Shown here piece after piece: positions 5,734 through 8,858 of a stretch of DNA of 8,858 bases. Within the stretch, counting starts at the first letter, position 1, and each line of letters opens with the position of its first letter. Location of the stretch: NCBI GenBank assembly GCA_023388015.1, contig JAEWHB010000052.1:1-8858 (forward strand), read 5' to 3'. A program made the position numbers and the translations under genes. The notes under the pieces were generated by a model that saw nothing but the letters and a program-made list of their open reading frames with translations, was not told the DNA's origin and did no database searches. Origin of the DNA: Bacteroidota bacterium (lineage in GTDB: Bacteria; Bacteroidota; Bacteroidia; Flavobacteriales; Weeksellaceae).

Positions 5734-6897
5734 ATGAAAAAACTCTCCATAATTTTATTCATTTTTAGTTTTTATGTTCTCATAGGACAAGAAAAAAAAG
5801 AACCTGAGTATTATAGCTATCCATTAGAACCATATTATCAACCTTTAGAAATTCGCACAAACATCGTTTTATTATACAGAGCAGATGGGAAAGGCAATTT
5901 CGACCTAAACGATCCAGAACAGAAATCTTTGCTAAACGACTATTTAGAACGTGTAAATTATGTTTATTCAAATTTCTCAAAACCCGCTGACCTGACCGGT
6001 TGCTACAAAGGCACAGATTTTATTGCAGACACCAAAATTCGATTTGATTTCAATATATTAAAAGTGGTGAATTCCTTTGCTTGGGATTATACCAACACGG
6101 GCGGAGATGCCGATAATAAAAACTTTGCAGGTTTTAGTCCAACTGAAAAATGGTACATTTCACCTTTAAATGATTCTATTTCAAATGATCCCAACACGCC
6201 CAAAGGGATCAATGTTTACTTCACCACAAACGGAAAAAGATTTGATGAATTGGAGAGAAATAAATCAAAAAATTATAACCTATCCGGAAATGCAGCTTCT
6301 CAATTCCCGACCGAACGGGACCTGACCCGAAGCTCTCAGACCCATCAACCCAATCGGTATTTAAAATATTTGATGCACAAATACCAAGCGCCAATCGAAT
6401 ACAAAACGGATTGGAAGGAAACCCGAGGCTGGCACGTAGGGGACGCAAAAGGAGCTGCGCACGAATTTGGGCACAGTTTGGGTTTATCGCATTCCAATGA
6501 ACATCATGGCGCAAATAAATGTGATTATAGTTTAATGTCTCAAAGGAATTCTTCTCGAAACTGGCTACCACCCACAGAAATAAAGAAAATTCACTGGAAC
6601 CTGACCCGCACCAATTTGATGCAGTTCGTGACGCCTGAATCGGCTTATGGGGCTTTGTGGAAACTAAATGAAAATACAAACTGGGACCAACCACGCAGAT
6701 TTTATCATAATTTTGAATTGGCACCCAATGTGACTTTGACCATTTCAGATTCTATTATTTTACCGCCACAATCTTTTGTGAAATTGAACAAAAATTCAAA
6801 AATCATTTTCAAAGGAAAAGGTAAAATCGTGGATGCGCACGGACGGGAATATAAAAATTTTGAAAAACACAGAAAAGCAAAGATTTTGAGAGAATAA
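5734..6897 (+). CDS. Secreted metzincin-type zinc metalloprotease
   Basis: A 387-residue exported protein. Residues 1-19 form a signal peptide (basic MKK start, hydrophobic core IILFIFSFYVLIG, likely cleavage near Q19); there is no lipobox cysteine. The metzincin zinc motif HEXXHXXGXXH is complete at 243-253 (HEFGHSLGLSH), with zinc ligands H243, H247, H253 and general base E244. A plausible Met-turn, SLMSQ with M268, follows 15 residues later, as in metzincins such as pappalysin- and matrixin-type enzymes. C90 and C263 could form a disulfide after export. Residues 325-370 (VTLTISDSIILPP, FVKLNKNSKIIFKGKGKIVDAHG) look like beta-strands of a short solenoid-like tail. No type IX secretion C-terminal domain is recognised, so periplasmic or surface location is open. 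It starts 1 nt after the deacetylase stop. The clan call is good; the exact family is not identified. Confidence 0.82.
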   Translation: MKKLSIILFIFSFYVLIGQEKKEPEYYSYPLEPYYQPLEIRTNIVLLYRADGKGNFDLNDPEQKSLLNDYLERVNYVYSNFSKPADLTGCYKGTDFIADTKIRFDFNILKVVNSFAWDYTNTGGDADNKNFAGFSPTEKWYISPLNDSISNDPNTPKGINVYFTTNGKRFDELERNKSKNYNLSGNAASQFPTERDLTRSSQTHQPNRYLKYLMHKYQAPIEYKTDWKETRGWHVGDAKGAAHEFGHSLGLSHSNEHHGANKCDYSLMSQRNSSRNWLPPTEIKKIHWNLTRTNLMQFVTPESAYGALWKLNENTNWDQPRRFYHNFELAPNVTLTISDSIILPPQSFVKLNKNSKIIFKGKGKIVDAHGREYKNFEKHRKAKILRE

Positions 6898-6899
6898 AC

Positions 6900-7532
6900 T
6901 CAATAGGAATTGAAAAAATCTTTATACTTCTCCGGAATATTTCGGTTGAACTCAAGATTTTCAAATTTCTCCAAATAAGGCGTATTTTCTTTGATCACTT
7001 TACAAGGATTCCCAACTGCAATTGAATTCGATGGAATGTCATGCGTAACCACAGAACCCGCTCCAATGATGACATTGTCGCCGATTTTCACGCCAGGCAA
7101 AACCACAGAATTGGCATAAATAAAAACATTATCTCCCATGATGATGGGTGGTGCAGCATCATGAGTCGAATGATTGCCGTTGTTATGATTCGCTGAAATA
7201 ATCTTACATCCCGGACTGATGCCAACATTGTTTCCCATGATGATTCCATTCATCGCCTGAATGTAAACCCCGATGTTGTCACCCGGATCGCAGAGGATTC
7301 CTTTTTGAATTTTTTCCGGACTTCTTACAATCGAAGTAAAATGAACCGGCCATTGCGCTCTACGATTGATTCCCAATATTTTTTGCGGAATCACATAGTA
7401 GAAAAATAATTTATGAAATTTTGAATAGGTGTATTTGGGTCGATAATATTGGGGATATGCCCAATTTACAATCCAGCCAAACAAAAAGAAATCCAGCTTT
7501 CTTTTTAAACTAATTTTCTTATGCTTTGACAT
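6900..7532 (-). CDS. Hexapeptide-repeat acyltransferase (left-handed beta-helix, CatB/WbbJ-like)
   Basis: A 210-residue acyltransferase of the transferase-hexapeptide superfamily, which usually O- or N-acetylates sugars of surface polysaccharides using acetyl-CoA. The left-handed beta-helix spans about residues 80-180 and shows repeats such as IIMGNNV GISPGCKI, IIMGDNV FIYANSV VLPGVKI GDNVII GAGSVV, capped by the typical IPSNSIAVGNPCKVIK. A likely catalytic histidine is H116 in SANHNNGNHSTHD, within the loop usual for the group. The N-terminal 70 residues are basic and aromatic and form a non-repeat extension. The start is ATG at 7530-7532, 14 nt inside the end of the upstream flippase gene, which argues for co-transcription and coupled translation. 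Its TGA lies 2 nt from the stop of the convergent protease gene. Substrate unknown; surface-polysaccharide O-acetylation is the best inference. Confidence 0.88.
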   Translation of the reverse strand: MSKHKKISLKRKLDFFLFGWIVNWAYPQYYRPKYTYSKFHKLFFYYVIPQKILGINRRAQWPVHFTSIVRSPEKIQKGILCDPGDNIGVYIQAMNGIIMGNNVGISPGCKIISANHNNGNHSTHDAAPPIIMGDNVFIYANSVVLPGVKIGDNVIIGAGSVVTHDIPSNSIAVGNPCKVIKENTPYLEKFENLEFNRNIPEKYKDFFNSY

Positions 7533-8778
7533 CTAATCTTAATTTATTTAAAATAGTTCCCAGTAAAACCAAATACCCAATTCCCGAAAGAATCGAAAAA
7601 ATCCACACGCAATATAGAAAATCATTTTTCATCACCCCAAAATAAATCCCAATGAAATTGACCAATAATAAGTAGATATTGAAGATAAGTGAATAATGGT
7701 TTTTTTTGAGCACCACAACCAAAGGCGCAATCGGGTTCATCGCACTTCTCGCCAGAATCCAGAACGACAAAGCAAGTATAAAACTGCCTACACCGTCCCA
7801 ACTGTCTTTTAAAAATAAATCCAAAAGATAAATACCCAATGTATTGATGAAAATAACAAACGCAAAAATGATAGCGACATTGGACAAAATCACTTTGTAA
7901 GTAAGTTTTTCTAAATTTTTCTTATTGTTGTGATTCAGCGAAACCGCTTTCTGGAAATAAACCCGAGAAACTGAAGCCGACAATAAAACCAGCGGAACCG
8001 AGAGGATTTTGAAAGCCATGCCATACAAACCGACTTCTGCCGATGTAAAATAGAAAATTACCAAAATCGGGAGAATGTTGTTGGCAATAGCGTTCAGTGA
8101 ATCAGATGGATAAGTGAATTTGACAATTTCAATATGTTCTTTTACGCTTTGTCTGAACATGGGAACATCTACTTTTATAATTTGACCTTTGGAAACCCTC
8201 AAATTATAAAGAAAAGATGCAATCAAACCTACAATCCATCCATAAATCAAACCGTTGTCCGTTAGTCCGACGAAATAAAAAATTGCTTGAAACACAACCG
8301 AAAAAACCGAAGAAATCACAAATGCAGTAGAAATCTGTTTAAAAAGTTTGTACTTCGTAAACATATTGTTCTGTGTCAGATTCCAAGCTGTCAGAACCGC
8401 TCCAAGTCCCGTAAGGAACAGCAAGAAATAAGACATCTGAAACGAAAAAACATTCAGCAGTTTTAGGATTGCCATTACCGTAACCAGCAGGAAAGTCAGT
8501 AAAAATGAAATAACCACAATTCCGCTGAAAAGATTCCGAACTTCTCTGCTTCCTCTTTGCAAAATCATGATGTTGTCCAGTCGTAATCCAGACAAGACAG
8601 GTAAGATCAAAACATAACTTATGAACACATTGTAGAAACCATAACTCTCCGGCCCGTAATAATTCGCCAAAATCATTCCTCCAATCGTCACGATGACTTT
8701 GGAAATCGTATTTCCCGCAAGCAAGGATAGTACGCCTTTGAAATTTTTGGTTTGAAATTGTTTCCGGTTGATTCGCAA
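7519..8778 (-). CDS. Wzx-type oligosaccharide flippase (MOP superfamily)
   Basis: A 419-residue polytopic membrane protein of the polysaccharide biosynthesis/flippase family, which moves undecaprenyl-linked oligosaccharide units across the inner membrane in Wzx/Wzy pathways. The N-terminus shows the family pattern LLAGNTISKVIVTIGGMILANYYGPESYGFYNV, and hydrophobic stretches fit about 12 membrane spans over the whole length, normal for Wzx. The only plausible start is TTG at 8776-8778: an in-frame TAA lies five codons upstream, and the first ATG falls inside the first membrane span; an ATT at 8788-8790 is a less likely alternative. The gene is first of a two-gene minus-strand unit and overlaps the acyltransferase by 14 nt. 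A -7-like box lies 18 nt upstream. Wzx proteins diverge quickly, so the transported sugar cannot be read from the sequence. Confidence 0.87.
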   Translation of the reverse strand: MRINRKQFQTKNFKGVLSLLAGNTISKVIVTIGGMILANYYGPESYGFYNVFISYVLILPVLSGLRLDNIMILQRGSREVRNLFSGIVVISFLLTFLLVTVMAILKLLNVFSFQMSYFLLFLTGLGAVLTAWNLTQNNMFTKYKLFKQISTAFVISSVFSVVFQAIFYFVGLTDNGLIYGWIVGLIASFLYNLRVSKGQIIKVDVPMFRQSVKEHIEIVKFTYPSDSLNAIANNILPILVIFYFTSAEVGLYGMAFKILSVPLVLLSASVSRVYFQKAVSLNHNNKKNLEKLTYKVILSNVAIIFAFVIFINTLGIYLLDLFLKDSWDGVGSFILALSFWILARSAMNPIAPLVVVLKKNHYSLIFNIYLLLVNFIGIYFGVMKNDFLYCVWIFSILSGIGYLVLLGTILNKLRLDVKA

Positions 8779-8796
8779 ATCAAAATGAATTTAAAA

Positions 8797-8804
8797 CAAA
8801 ACTA
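8797..8804 (-). promoter_or_regulatory. Candidate -7 box for the flippase/acyltransferase unit
   Basis: Read on the minus strand this is TAGTTTTG, an exact match to TAnnTTTG, 18 nt upstream of the TTG start. That would give a leader of about 10-13 nt. No exact TTG stands 17-23 nt further upstream; GTTC is the nearest element. Confidence 0.45.
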
Positions 8805-8806
8805 AT

Positions 8807-8848
8807 AATTAACCCCGAACATTGAACTTTAAACATTAAACTTTATAC
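8807..8848. repeat. A/T-rich 7-bp periodic repeat in the divergent intergenic region
   Basis: Six consecutive heptamers, each ending in C (8813, 8820, 8827, 8834, 8841, 8848): aattaac, cccgaac, attgaac, tttaaac, attaaac, tttatac. The array resembles that at 1482-1530 (24 of 29 bases identical over 8817-8845 and 1498-1526) and occupies the space between two divergent promoter-like boxes. Confidence 0.75.
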
Positions 8849-8853
8849 TTTTG
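8822..8853 (+). promoter_or_regulatory. Candidate promoter reading out of the window to the right
   Basis: TTG at 8822-8824, a 21-nt spacer, then TACTTTTG at 8846-8853, an exact TAnnTTTG. The arrangement agrees with the TTG-N17-23-TAnnTTTG promoter described for Flavobacterium. It points to a plus-strand gene starting shortly after position 8858 and transcribed away from the flippase gene. It is the best-formed promoter in the window. Confidence 0.55.
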
Positions 8854-8858
8854 CAGGC

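Noticed and set aside
6221..6724. 167-residue open frame antisense to the metalloprotease gene
   Set aside because: It has no recognisable domain, and the opposite strand encodes a signal peptide and a full zinc motif, so it is a shadow frame.

Overview
The window looks like chromosomal DNA of a Bacteroidota bacterium, most probably a member of the Flavobacteriales (Chryseobacterium/Flavobacterium-like). The reasons are the low GC content, long A/T-rich non-coding stretches, few recognisable Shine-Dalgarno sequences, several exact matches to the Bacteroidota -7 promoter box TAnnTTTG, and the gene families present. The genus is not resolved.

Layout. (1) Positions 1-1399 hold two housekeeping-type genes on the plus strand: a 5'-truncated pnuC (nicotinamide mononucleotide / nicotinamide riboside transporter) and a complete radC (JAMM-domain protein). 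(2) Positions 1400-1528 are non-coding. They hold a run of 7-bp tandem repeats, then a second 7-bp-periodic A/T-rich stretch that carries a promoter-like box. (3) Positions 1529-6897 hold five co-directional plus-strand genes: a DUF7033-type polysaccharide-deacetylase-like protein, a FemAB/GNAT-fold acyltransferase, a second GNAT protein, a NodB-domain polysaccharide deacetylase and a secreted metzincin-type zinc protease. Genes two to five are packed with 0, -4 and 1 nt between them. A REP-like palindrome separates genes one and two. (4) Positions 6900-8778 hold two overlapping minus-strand genes, a hexapeptide-repeat acyltransferase and a Wzx-type flippase. They converge on the five-gene run with only 2 nt between stop codons. 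(5) Positions 8779-8858 hold another 7-bp-periodic stretch with promoter-like boxes on both strands, so a divergent gene probably starts just beyond the window.

Reading together: the flippase, the O-acyltransferase-type protein, two deacetylase-fold proteins and two acyltransferase-fold proteins suggest the edge of a surface-polysaccharide locus (capsule, exopolysaccharide or O-antigen). The emphasis is on moving and modifying acyl groups. No glycosyltransferase, polymerase or nucleotide-sugar enzyme lies in the window, so the pathway cannot be completed from here. The secreted metzincin at the end of the run is the least expected member.

The most distinctive structural signal is the recurrence of 7-bp periodic DNA at four places: 1398-1460, 1482-1530, 5191-5218 (inside a coding region) and 8807-8848. 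Two of these lie directly at promoter-like boxes. No tRNA, rRNA, CRISPR array, insertion sequence or prophage gene was seen.
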